Below, piece by piece: positions 24,151 through 31,007 of a stretch of DNA of 32,735 bases. Under the pieces are notes generated by a model. That model searched no databases, was not told the DNA's origin, and saw only the letters and a list, made by a program, of their open reading frames with translations. The DNA is taken from contig DAORXQ010000011.1 of NCBI GenBank assembly GCA_035371905.1, forward strand, positions 1 to 32,735, written 5' to 3'. Positions within the stretch are counted from its first letter, which is position 1. Each line of letters begins with the position of its first letter. The position numbers and the translations under genes are program-made. The stretch is from a bacterium. Lineage in GTDB: Bacteria; Ratteibacteria; UBA8468; B48-G9; JAFGKM01.

Positions 24151-25226
24151 TTTCCTCCCATTTTCTTTATAATTGCCTTTCCCATCTCTATTGTCCCTAC
24201 ACATTCTTCATTCGGGTTTTTAAAATCATAAGTAACAAATTTCCCTTCTTCTATAACTTCTGCCAGCGCCCTTTCAATTTTATCAGATGCTTCTGTTTCT
24301 CCTAAATAATCCAGCATTAAAATTCCAGCAAGTATCATGGCAGAGGGATTAACTCTATTTTGTCCTTTATATTTAGGAGCAGACCCATGGGTCGGTTCAA
24401 AAATTGCAATATCTTCTCCAATGTTTGCTCCCGGTGAAAGTCCCAGTCCTCCTACAAGTCCTGCACACAAATCAGAAAGAATATCTCCATAAAGATTTGG
24501 ACAAACAATAACATCATAAATTTCAGGCTTTTGGACAAGTTGCATAGCCATATTATCAACAATTTTATCCTCATATTCTATATCAGGGTATTCCTGGCTT
24601 ATTTTATTTGCCACTTCAAGAAAAAGACCATCAGAATATTTCATTATATTTGCTTTATGAACAACAGTAACCTTCTTCCTATTATTTTTTCTTGCATATT
24701 CAAAACCAAATCTAACAATTTTTTCAGAATTTTCTACAGATATCGGTTTTATGCTTATTCCTGTGTTTTTACTTAACTTAACATTCCTTTTTTTCTCAAT
24801 AAATCCAATTAACTCATAGGTATCTTCTTTCCCTTTTTCAAATTCAATTCCAGCATAAAGGTCTTCCATATTTTCTCTTATAAGAACAATATCAACATTT
24901 TCATATTTTGTTCGTGCACCTTTATAAATTTTAAACGGCCTTAAACATACATACAAATTAAAATACTGCCTTAAAAAAACATTTATACTTCTAAAACCAG
25001 TACCCACAGGTGTCGTTATAGGACCTTTTAAACATATTTTATTTTCTTCTATTGATTTTATTGTATCTTCAGGTATAGGTGTTCCAAATTTTTCTATACA
25101 TTCTTCACCAGCCATTTTTACATCCCATTCAATTTCTACTCCAGTCGCTTCAATACATTTCTTTGCTACTTCAGTGATTTCAGGACCTATGCCATCTCCT
25201 GGAATAAGAGTGATTTTATATGACAT
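24144..25226 (-). CDS. icd: Isocitrate dehydrogenase (short form), probably NADP-dependent
   Basis: The 360-residue protein belongs to the isocitrate/isopropylmalate dehydrogenase family. The substrate loop TTPVGTGFRSINVFLR, with the Ser-x-Asn pair, and LYVCLRP are those of isocitrate dehydrogenases rather than LeuB. ENMEDLYAGIE, HKANIMKYSDGLF and DILSDLCAGLVGGLG are conserved. The cofactor segment THGSAPKYKGQNRVNP keeps the Lys-Tyr and Val positions that favour NADP in E. coli Icd. The ATG at 25226 follows GGAG by 6 bases; an upstream TTG at 25238 is less likely. It follows leuD by one base. Homoisocitrate dehydrogenase is a less likely alternative. Confidence 0.8.
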   Translation of the reverse strand: MSYKITLIPGDGIGPEITEVAKKCIEATGVEIEWDVKMAGEECIEKFGTPIPEDTIKSIEENKICLKGPITTPVGTGFRSINVFLRQYFNLYVCLRPFKIYKGARTKYENVDIVLIRENMEDLYAGIEFEKGKEDTYELIGFIEKKRNVKLSKNTGISIKPISVENSEKIVRFGFEYARKNNRKKVTVVHKANIMKYSDGLFLEVANKISQEYPDIEYEDKIVDNMAMQLVQKPEIYDVIVCPNLYGDILSDLCAGLVGGLGLSPGANIGEDIAIFEPTHGSAPKYKGQNRVNPSAMILAGILMLDYLGETEASDKIERALAEVIEEGKFVTYDFKNPNEECVGTIEMGKAIIKKMGGKW

Positions 25227-25227
25227 A

Positions 25228-25731
25228 TTATTCTCCAATTTTAAATTTTTTATACTTTTTTAAATAACTTATTACACCACCCTCTTTAATAATATCTATC
25301 AAAAAATCAGGAATTTTCGTTGTTTTAATTTCTATGTTTTTTGTTATATTTTTTATTATCCCTTCAATTGGATATATTTCTAATTCATCTCCATTTTCAA
25401 TCTTATCTGTATCACCTTCAATTAAAATTAACCCATTATTTATACCATTCCGATAAAATATTCTTGCAAAACTTTTAGCAATTACAGCAGGAATCCCTGC
25501 ATGTTTTATTACTAATGGCGCCTGTTCCCTACTACTTCCACATCCAAAATTAATTCCTGCAACAATAAAATCTCCCTTTCTAATCTTTTTATAGAATTCT
25601 GGTTCAATATCTTCCATTAGATGTTTAGCAAGTTCATCCATATCAAGTGTTTTAAATTTATATTTTCCTGAAATTATATAATCAGTATTAATATTATCTC
25701 CGAATTTATGACTTTTTCCTTTTAGAACCAT
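25228..25731 (-). CDS. leuD: Aconitase-superfamily small subunit, LeuD/HacB-type
   Basis: The 167-residue protein is the swivel-domain subunit of a two-subunit hydro-lyase of the isopropylmalate isomerase/homoaconitase type. KFGDNINTDYIISGKY, GINFGCGSSREQAP and IAKSFARIFYRNGIN are the family signatures and match the archaeal-style LeuD2/HacB form. The substrate loop, YLRT in some archaeal homologues, reads YKFKT here. The large iron-sulfur subunit (LeuC) is absent from the window. Pairing with icd suggests it may serve citrate or homocitrate isomerisation instead of leucine synthesis, but this is inference. GGAG precedes the ATG. Confidence 0.82.
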   Translation of the reverse strand: MVLKGKSHKFGDNINTDYIISGKYKFKTLDMDELAKHLMEDIEPEFYKKIRKGDFIVAGINFGCGSSREQAPLVIKHAGIPAVIAKSFARIFYRNGINNGLILIEGDTDKIENGDELEIYPIEGIIKNITKNIEIKTTKIPDFLIDIIKEGGVISYLKKYKKFKIGE

Positions 25732-25756
25732 TAATTCTCCTTTTTACACTCAATTA

Positions 25757-25785
25757 TTTTTACCATAAATTTTAAAATAATTCAA
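25757..25785 (-). promoter_or_regulatory. Promoter for leuD-icd-purA
   Basis: On the minus strand TTGAAT (25785-25780) and TAAAAA (25762-25757) are 17 bases apart, with an extended -10 (TGG before the hexamer). It lies back to back with the promoter of the deacetylase gene. Confidence 0.5.
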
Positions 25786-25786
25786 A

Positions 25787-25815
25787 TTGAAATAGAATTC
25801 GAAAAAAGATACAAT
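25787..25815 (+). promoter_or_regulatory. Promoter for the PIG-L deacetylase unit
   Basis: TTGAAA (25787-25792) and TACAAT (25810-25815) are separated by exactly 17 bases. The predicted start near 25822 leaves a short leader with AAAGGAGG placed before the ATG at 25840. Confidence 0.7.
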
Positions 25816-25839
25816 TATTTTTAAAAAAGGAGGTAACAA

Positions 25840-26538
25840 ATGAATATCCTTGCAATTGGTGCACATCCTGACGACCTTGAAATTCTGTGTGGAGGAACAC
25901 TTGCAAAATACTCAAAAAATGGACACAAAATCTTTATGGCTCATTTATGTAATGGAAATAAAGGTGGAAAAAACATATCTCCATCCGAACTTGCTAAAAT
26001 TAGAGACGAAGAAGCAAAAAAAGCAGCAAGTTTAATAAAAGCAGAAGTTTTAGGACCAATTGCTTCAGACCTTGAAATTTACAATACCAAAGAAATGAGG
26101 GAAAAAGTAGTTGATATAATCAGATATGCAAAACCAGATATTATTATTACACACTCACCTGAAGATTATATGCCAGACCACACAAATACAGCACAACTAG
26201 TATTTGACGCTGCGTTTACTTCTACCCTTCCAAATTACAAAACTGAATATCCAGCACACGAACATATTACACCTATTTTTTATATGGATACACTTGTAGG
26301 TCTCAAGTTCCAGCCAACTCACTACGTTGACATAACTGATTTCTTTGAAATAAAAAAACAGATGTTACTATGTCATGAAAGTCAGTATAAATGGATAAAA
26401 GGACATCATCTTTCAGACCCTTTAAATATCATTGAAACAGTGTCAAAATTTAGAGGTTTACAATGCGGTGTTTTATATGCTGAAGCCTTCAGAATGGAAA
26501 ATGTCTGGGGAAGGATAAAACCTGCTGAACTCATATAA
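25840..26538 (+). CDS. PIG-L/LmbE-family zinc deacetylase
   Basis: The family removes acetyl groups from GlcNAc-type sugars, as in glycolipid, mycothiol and bacillithiol synthesis. The 232 residues start with ILAIGAHPDDLEILCGG, giving the zinc ligands in the HPDD motif. HSPEDYMPDHTNT supplies the third histidine ligand. No signal peptide is present, so it is probably cytoplasmic. AAAGGAGG precedes the ATG. The next two genes are sugar or polyol oxidoreductases, so the cluster may process an amino sugar. The exact substrate is unknown. Confidence 0.88.
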   Translation: MNILAIGAHPDDLEILCGGTLAKYSKNGHKIFMAHLCNGNKGGKNISPSELAKIRDEEAKKAASLIKAEVLGPIASDLEIYNTKEMREKVVDIIRYAKPDIIITHSPEDYMPDHTNTAQLVFDAAFTSTLPNYKTEYPAHEHITPIFYMDTLVGLKFQPTHYVDITDFFEIKKQMLLCHESQYKWIKGHHLSDPLNIIETVSKFRGLQCGVLYAEAFRMENVWGRIKPAELI

Positions 26539-26549
26539 ATTTTAGAAAA

Positions 26550-27401
26550 ATGAAAAAAGTTCTTATAACAGGAGGGAATGGACTTGTTGGTAATTATTTG
26601 AATAGAATATTTGATGGAAAAAATTATTCAGTATTTTCTTTTAACAAGGAAGTACTTGATATAACAAATATTAAAAAAAGTTTTGAAATTTTTAAAAATA
26701 TAAAACCTGAAGTAGTGATACATCTTGCGGCACTAACAGATGTTGATTTTTGTGAAAAAAATCCTGAAAAAGCATTTTTAGTGAATTCACAAGGAACAGA
26801 AAATATTGCGAAATTATCATATGACTTTAACTGTTTTTTGATTTATTTAAGCACAGATTTTATTTTTGATGGATTAAAAAATTCTCCTTACTCAGAAAAA
26901 GACCTACCAAATCCGATAAATATTTATGGAAAAAGTAAACTTCTCGGAGAAAAATATATAATGAATAACTGTAAGAAATATTTAATAATAAGAACTTCCA
27001 GAATTTTTGGTAAAGTAGGTAAAAATTTTAGCAGTAAATTAAAAGAAATTATAAGGGAAAGGAAAGAAATATTTTTGACAACAGATGTAATAAATTCTCC
27101 AACATATGCACTTGACCTTTCAAATTGTATTTTTAAATTGATGGAAATGGATTTTTGTGGTATTATAAATGTTTGTAATGAAGGGTGGTGTTCTTTTTTT
27201 GACTTCGGAAACAAAATGAAAGAGATTTTAAAATTGGATACAGAAATCAAGGGAATAAATTTTGATGATTTTTCTAAAAAATATGGAATTATTGCTAAAA
27301 GACCTAAATTTTCAGCATTATCTATTGATTTACTTAATTCTTTAAATATAAAGATGGATTCTTGGGAAACAAGTCTAAAAAAATTTCTGGAGGAGGAATA
27401 G
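26550..27401 (+). CDS. RmlD/RfbD-like NAD-dependent sugar reductase
   Basis: The 283-residue protein is a short-chain dehydrogenase/reductase of the extended RmlD (dTDP-4-dehydrorhamnose reductase) type. The N-terminal Rossmann motif is LITGGNGLVGNYL. HLAALTDVDFCE, the catalytic-region YLSTDFIFDG and the YGKSK Tyr-x-x-x-Lys pair follow in the expected order. The other rhamnose genes (rmlABC) are absent, so the sugar substrate is unproven. It is 11 bases after the deacetylase gene and its C-terminal LEEE codons contain the ribosome binding site of the next gene. Confidence 0.82.
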   Translation: MKKVLITGGNGLVGNYLNRIFDGKNYSVFSFNKEVLDITNIKKSFEIFKNIKPEVVIHLAALTDVDFCEKNPEKAFLVNSQGTENIAKLSYDFNCFLIYLSTDFIFDGLKNSPYSEKDLPNPINIYGKSKLLGEKYIMNNCKKYLIIRTSRIFGKVGKNFSSKLKEIIRERKEIFLTTDVINSPTYALDLSNCIFKLMEMDFCGIINVCNEGWCSFFDFGNKMKEILKLDTEIKGINFDDFSKKYGIIAKRPKFSALSIDLLNSLNIKMDSWETSLKKFLEEE

Positions 27402-27404
27402 GAA

Positions 27405-27590
27405 ATGAAAAAAGTAAAAATTGGTTTTGTAGGATGTGGGGGATTTGCAAATATGGTTCATTATCCCTCATTGAGCGAAATAGAAGATGTTGAAATTTCT
27501 GCCATATGTGATATTGATAGAGAAAAACTTAAAAATACAGGAGAGAAATATAAAATAGAAAAGAGATATACAGAATACAAAAAATGTTAG
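27405..27590 (+). CDS. Gfo/Idh/MocA-family oxidoreductase, N-terminal fragment
   Basis: This 61-codon frame encodes the first part of a Gfo/Idh/MocA oxidoreductase. The dinucleotide motif is IGFVGCGGFANMVHYPSL, followed by ISAICDIDREKL. It stops at TAG just after the sequence RYTEYKKC, in the middle of the Rossmann domain. The rest of the family protein continues in the -1 frame from 27584, with the join at a run of six A (27577-27582 region). A strong GGAGGAGG lies before the ATG. Alone this fragment could not be an active enzyme. Confidence 0.75.
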   Translation: MKKVKIGFVGCGGFANMVHYPSLSEIEDVEISAICDIDREKLKNTGEKYKIEKRYTEYKKC

Positions 27591-28369
27591 ATGAAAATGA
27601 ATTTGATGGAGTTTATATAATTATGCCTCCCTATCATTTATATGATATTGTTATAGATGCTTTAAATAGAAAATTGAATGTATTTATAGAAAAACCACCG
27701 GGAATAACTAAATTTCAAACACAAAATATGGCAGACCTGGCAATTAAAAACAACTGTAAAACAATGGTGGGTTTCAATAGAAGATTTATTCCTTTATTAA
27801 GAAAAGTAAAGGAAATTGTTGAAAAAAAGGGACCTATAATTCAGGTTGTTTCAACCTTTTATAAGAATATGTATCCCAATTTTCTCTATTACAATGGAGC
27901 AGTTGATATATTAACCTGTGATGGTATCCATGCAGTTGATACTTTAAGGTGGTTGTGTGGAGAAGTAAAAAAAATTAAAAGTGTTATAAAATCATATTTT
28001 TCTAATATACCAAATGCTTTCAATGCAATAATAGAATTTGAAAAAGGTGCTACTGGAATTCTATTGACAAACTGGACAGTTGGCAAAAGAATTCATACAT
28101 TTGAAATTCATTCACTTGGGATTTCTGCTTTTGTTGACTGTAATGACAGAGCAATAATATTTAAAGATAATAGAGAAGAACCTGAAATTTTTTCAGCTTT
28201 TGATATAACCAAAAGTAAACAATTTCATAGATTTTATGGTTATTACAACGAAAATAGACATTTTATTGAATGTATAAAAAACGATAAAGAACCAGAATGT
28301 AATTTCACCGATGCTGTTAAAACAATGGAACTTGTTGAAGAAATTTATAAAAACAATATTTCTTTTTAA
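27584..28369 (+). CDS. Gfo/Idh/MocA-family oxidoreductase, C-terminal part
   Basis: The 261-codon frame continues the Rossmann domain: DGVYIIMPPYHLYD, then the family motif VFIEKPPG and MVGFNRRFIP. The substrate domain follows with DGIHAVDTLRWLCG, whose HxxD may be part of the active site. Joined to the preceding fragment it gives about 321 residues, a normal family length. The ATG at 27584 overlaps the upstream TAG by 7 bases, so either reinitiation, a -1 slip on the A-run, an inactivating mutation or a sequence error would explain the arrangement. The reading frame is otherwise intact, arguing for recent damage or expression. Confidence 0.75.
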   Translation: MLDENEFDGVYIIMPPYHLYDIVIDALNRKLNVFIEKPPGITKFQTQNMADLAIKNNCKTMVGFNRRFIPLLRKVKEIVEKKGPIIQVVSTFYKNMYPNFLYYNGAVDILTCDGIHAVDTLRWLCGEVKKIKSVIKSYFSNIPNAFNAIIEFEKGATGILLTNWTVGKRIHTFEIHSLGISAFVDCNDRAIIFKDNREEPEIFSAFDITKSKQFHRFYGYYNENRHFIECIKNDKEPECNFTDAVKTMELVEEIYKNNISF

Positions 28370-28407
28370 AAAGGAGTCAACTATATAAATTTTAAAAAAT
28401 GAAAAAA

Positions 28408-29571
28408 CTAACTAAACAACCTGTTATCAAGGAGCAAGTAATAAATAACCTTAAGCAATCTGGTAGAAGTAGCTATAATCGCCTGTCTATAAGATTTTCC
28501 TTCATTAATTTTTTTAATATAGTAATCTCTGAAATAAGGAGTCATTTTTCTAACAGATTCAGCCATAATAAAAGCAATTCTTCTTACATGACTATTTCCT
28601 CTTTTAGATATTTTCCAGACACCTTTATATTTTCCGGATTGCTTAATTACAGGGTCAAGTCCACAGTATCCAATAAGTTTTTTATAAGAAGCAAACCTAC
28701 CAATATTCATAATTTCACTTATAAAGTAGATAGTAGATTTTTTAGCAATACCCGGGATAGATGTAAGTATTTCAATTTCTCTTTTATATATTTGGTCAGC
28801 AAGTTTTTCAATAAGTTGGGAGATATAATTCATTTGATTTTCCAGAAATTCAAGATATTGTATTTTCAAAAGGAGAATTTTTTCAAAATGAGGATAAGAG
28901 TAAGCGATAGATTGACATGCAAGTTTGTAAATAAGTTTAAGGTCTGGCTTTTTGCCTCTTGTTGGGAGATATTTTTCTACAGAGGATATAAATTGACTTT
29001 CGGAAACACTTCTTATAGAGTAAGCAGAAGGGAAAACTTTAAGAATAGAAATAATACCAGAGGAAAAGACATTTCCATTTCTGACAATTTCAGGAAAAAC
29101 AAGATAGAGAATTCTTTTAATTTCAGATTTAATTTGAGCGATTTGAAAGGATATATTTTCTTTTTCTCTAACAAGGTATCTGAATTGTTCTTTCTGGCAA
29201 GAGGTTGGATTTTGAGATTGATTATTAAACTGAATAAAATCAGCAAGAACTTTAGAGTCAATCTTATCAGTTTTGGTAAGTTTATTAGCAAAAAATCTGA
29301 AAAATTGTTTAACTTTATAAGGATTAACCATACAGACATTATACCCTTTTTCTTTGAGGAAATTAACAAGATTTATGTGGTAAATACTGGTAGGTTCACA
29401 AGCACAGACAGAAGAATTTTTAAACTGAATAGTTTGAGAGGCAAAATTTTCAAAGCCAGATTTATCCATAGAGAAAGAGAGATTGGACTTAATAAAATCA
29501 TTACCTTTAATAGATACGACAAAACTATCTTTACTTACATCTATTCCGATAGAATAATTAAACTTTTTCAT
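28408..29571 (-). CDS. IS110-family DEDD transposase (bridge-RNA-guided recombinase type)
   Basis: The 387-residue protein has an N-terminal RuvC-like DEDD domain with Asp11 (GIDVSK), Glu59 (CACEPTS), Asp102 and Asp105 (KTDKIDSK), spaced as in IS621. A coiled-coil-rich middle (about 115-260) leads to the C-terminal Tnp domain. That domain shows SIPGIAKKST, LIGYCGLDP, IKQSGKYKG and SKRGNSHVRR, the conserved region that carries the catalytic serine. The gene is intact, so the element may be active. AAAGGAGGTGA precedes the ATG, a near-perfect anti-16S match and the strongest ribosome binding site in the window. Confidence 0.93.
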   Translation of the reverse strand: MKKFNYSIGIDVSKDSFVVSIKGNDFIKSNLSFSMDKSGFENFASQTIQFKNSSVCACEPTSIYHINLVNFLKEKGYNVCMVNPYKVKQFFRFFANKLTKTDKIDSKVLADFIQFNNQSQNPTSCQKEQFRYLVREKENISFQIAQIKSEIKRILYLVFPEIVRNGNVFSSGIISILKVFPSAYSIRSVSESQFISSVEKYLPTRGKKPDLKLIYKLACQSIAYSYPHFEKILLLKIQYLEFLENQMNYISQLIEKLADQIYKREIEILTSIPGIAKKSTIYFISEIMNIGRFASYKKLIGYCGLDPVIKQSGKYKGVWKISKRGNSHVRRIAFIMAESVRKMTPYFRDYYIKKINEGKSYRQAIIATSTRLLKVIYYLLLDNRLFS

Positions 29572-29589
29572 GATATCACCTCCTTTATT

Positions 29590-29735
29590 TTAGGGAGAGG
29601 AGATACCCTTTGTCCCAAGTGCCCGGGTAAGATGGGTCAAAAATACCCAATCAACCAATATGGGACGAAAGGGAGAGAAAACATGTTCTATTGTGAGCCT
29701 TATTGCCCAGGAAAAATGATGTTTTTCTCTCCTTT
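29590..29735 (-). ncRNA. Candidate IS110 bridge RNA
   Basis: IS110 elements express a structured RNA from the noncoding end that pairs with donor and target DNA. Here the region upstream of the transposase is visibly structured and less AT-rich than its surroundings. Hairpin 1 pairs 29672-29684 with 29719-29732 (GGAGAGAAAA against TTTTCTCTCC plus CAT/ATG, one bulge) around a 34-base loop. Hairpin 2 pairs 29606-29617 with 29661-29673 (12 bp, bulged G at 29667). It contains an inner stem, 29631-29637 with 29645-29652, separated by an asymmetric internal loop. That stem-internal loop-stem shape fits a guide loop. RNA ends and guides are not determined. Confidence 0.6.
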
Positions 29736-29774
29736 TTGTTCTTTAAAAATTTAATTTTCAAAGAGTTTAAGTTA

Positions 29775-29780
29775 TATAAT
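29775..29780 (+). promoter_or_regulatory. -10 element for the pnp unit
   Basis: TATAAT at 29775-29780 is followed by a leader of about 30 bases with AGGAGGG before the ATG at 29817. The upstream -35 region is poor (TTAATT at 29751-29756, 18-base spacer). It lies at or close to the IS boundary, so the insertion may have replaced the original -35. Confidence 0.45.
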
Positions 29781-29816
29781 AATATATTTTTAACCAAATT
29801 TAACTAGGAGGGAAAA

Positions 29817-30635
29817 ATGAAAGAATTTGAAAAAGCAAAAGAAGCAGCAGAGTTTATAAGAAGTAAAATTAAAGTAAAACCGGATATTGGAATAATTCTT
29901 GGAACTGGATTGGGTGCTCTTGCTGAAAAAATAGAAGAAAGTATAATTATCCCTTACAAAGAAATACCTTATTTCCCTATGTCTACAGTTGAGACACATC
30001 TTGGAAATCTTGTTATAGGGAAAATAGGTAATAAAAATGTAGTAGCAATGCAGGGAAGATTTCATTTATATGAAGGATATACTCCATATCAAGTTGTTTT
30101 TCCAATAAGAGTTATGAAATTACTTGGAATAAATACTTTAATTGAGTCAAATGCTGCTGGAGGTTTAAACCCACTTTATAAAAAAGGAGATATTATTATA
30201 ATAGTTGACCATATAAATCTTACAGGACAGAATCCTCTTGTTGGAGAAAATGACGAAAGATTTGGTCCAAGATTTCCGGATATGTTTTCTCCTTATTCAC
30301 CTGATTTGATTGAAATTGCTGAAAAAGTAGGGATAGAAGAAAAAATACCTTTAAAAAAGGGTGTTCTTGTTGGTCTTCTTGGTCCAAATTTTGAAACTAA
30401 AGCAGAATATAGGTTTTTAAGAAGTATTGGTGCGGATATGGTATGTATGTCAACAGTAATAGAAGTTATTGCAGCGGTTCATCTTGGACTTAAAATATTG
30501 GGACTTTCTGTTATTACAGATATGTGTTTACCAGATGCGTTAAAACCAGTATCTTTTGAGGAAATAGTTGAAGTTGCAAATTCTGCAGAACCAAAATTGA
30601 CAAAAATAGTAGAAAAAGTTATAATGAATTTATGA
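29817..30635 (+). CDS. Purine nucleoside phosphorylase
   Basis: The enzyme phosphorolyses purine nucleosides to base and (deoxy)ribose 1-phosphate. The 272 residues fit the trimeric PNP/MTAP family: ILGTGLGAL, STVETHLGNL, GRFHLYEGY, SNAAGGLNP, DHINLTGQNPL, GPNFETKAEYR and MSTVIEVIAA. The base-recognition segment reads ITDMCLPDALKP, with Asp where guanosine/inosine-specific enzymes such as human PNP have Asn243. An Asp here is also seen in methylthioadenosine phosphorylases, so 6-amino purines may be accepted. It leads a unit with a zinc-ribbon gene, rpsU and pfkB. Confidence 0.9.
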   Translation: MKEFEKAKEAAEFIRSKIKVKPDIGIILGTGLGALAEKIEESIIIPYKEIPYFPMSTVETHLGNLVIGKIGNKNVVAMQGRFHLYEGYTPYQVVFPIRVMKLLGINTLIESNAAGGLNPLYKKGDIIIIVDHINLTGQNPLVGENDERFGPRFPDMFSPYSPDLIEIAEKVGIEEKIPLKKGVLVGLLGPNFETKAEYRFLRSIGADMVCMSTVIEVIAAVHLGLKILGLSVITDMCLPDALKPVSFEEIVEVANSAEPKLTKIVEKVIMNL

Positions 30636-30787
30636 AAAAAGAGACAAAGATGAAAACAAAAACAAAGTCAAAAATAACAGTAAGATGCAGAAAATGTTTT
30701 ATGGTTGATAGTTATGTAATAGAAGAAGGCAAAGAAATAAAATGTAATCACTGTGGTGCTAAAATTTATAAAATAGATAGTATTTAA
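30632..30787 (+). CDS. Small zinc-ribbon protein, 51 aa
   Basis: The ATG overlaps the pnp stop as ATGA. The 51-residue product has a basic, lysine-rich N-terminus. It then has two CxxC knuckles, CRKC at residues 19-22 and CNHC at 38-41 with Gly following, which should bind one zinc. Size and charge suggest RNA or ribosome association, as does the position just before rpsU, but I do not recognise a named family. The coding overlap and conserved-looking metal site support a real gene. Confidence 0.7.
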   Translation: MKKETKMKTKTKSKITVRCRKCFMVDSYVIEEGKEIKCNHCGAKIYKIDSI

Positions 30788-30831
30788 TTCATTAAAAACC
30801 TAATATAAAAAGTAAGGAGGTGAATTGTATA

Positions 30832-31005
30832 GTGAATAATACAAATTTTGAAAAAATATTTAAACAATTTAAAAGGGAGGTAGAGAGAGAAGGAATAATA
30901 AAAGAAATCAAGGCAAGGGAGTTTTATGAAAAACCGAGTGAAGTAAGAAAAAGAAAAAAAATGAGGAAATACAGACCTCATTTAAATACCATTAAAAGTA
31001 AATAA
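30832..31005 (+). CDS. rpsU: 30S ribosomal protein S21
   Basis: S21 is a small basic protein of the 30S platform. The 57 residues match it: NFEKIFKQFKREVEREGI, AREFYEKPSEVRKRKK and an arginine/lysine-rich tail. I place the start at GTG 30832, because AAGGAGGTGA (30814-30823), a full match to the 16S 3' end, ends 8 bases upstream. The alternative GTG at 30820 lies inside that ribosome binding site. It sits between the zinc-ribbon gene and pfkB. Confidence 0.88.
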   Translation: MNNTNFEKIFKQFKREVEREGIIKEIKAREFYEKPSEVRKRKKMRKYRPHLNTIKSK

Positions 31006-31007
31006 AA

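Larger units (their letters stand above)
28395..29750 (-). mobile_element. IS110-family insertion sequence (ends approximate)
   Basis: The element comprises one transposase gene read leftward and a roughly 180-base noncoding end on its 5' side, with very little sequence on the 3' side. That layout is the IS110 rather than the IS1111 subgroup. No terminal inverted repeats or target duplications are evident, as expected for the family, so I cannot fix the ends to the base. TTTAAAAA occurs near both ends (28391-28399 and 29742-29749 region) but is uninformative in AT-rich DNA. It lies between the Gfo/Idh gene and pnp without cutting either. Confidence 0.8.

Noticed and set aside
25232..25238. 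icd starting at TTG 25238
   Set aside because: That TTG lies before the GGAG, whereas the ATG at 25226 is correctly spaced after it and begins the conserved YKITLIPGDGIG segment.
29681..29686. Short palindrome ACATGT as a possible operator
   Set aside because: It is inside hairpin 1 of the candidate bridge RNA and is better explained by that structure.
28399..29754. 451-codon plus-strand open frame across the IS element
   Set aside because: It is antisense to the IS110 transposase, which has all catalytic motifs and a strong ribosome binding site. The plus frame has no recognisable domain and is Phe/Arg/Asn-rich, as an antisense frame would be.
28383..29780. TATATAA copies flanking the IS as a target duplication
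   Set aside because: The repeat is pure A/T in AT-rich DNA, and IS110 elements usually do not make such duplications.
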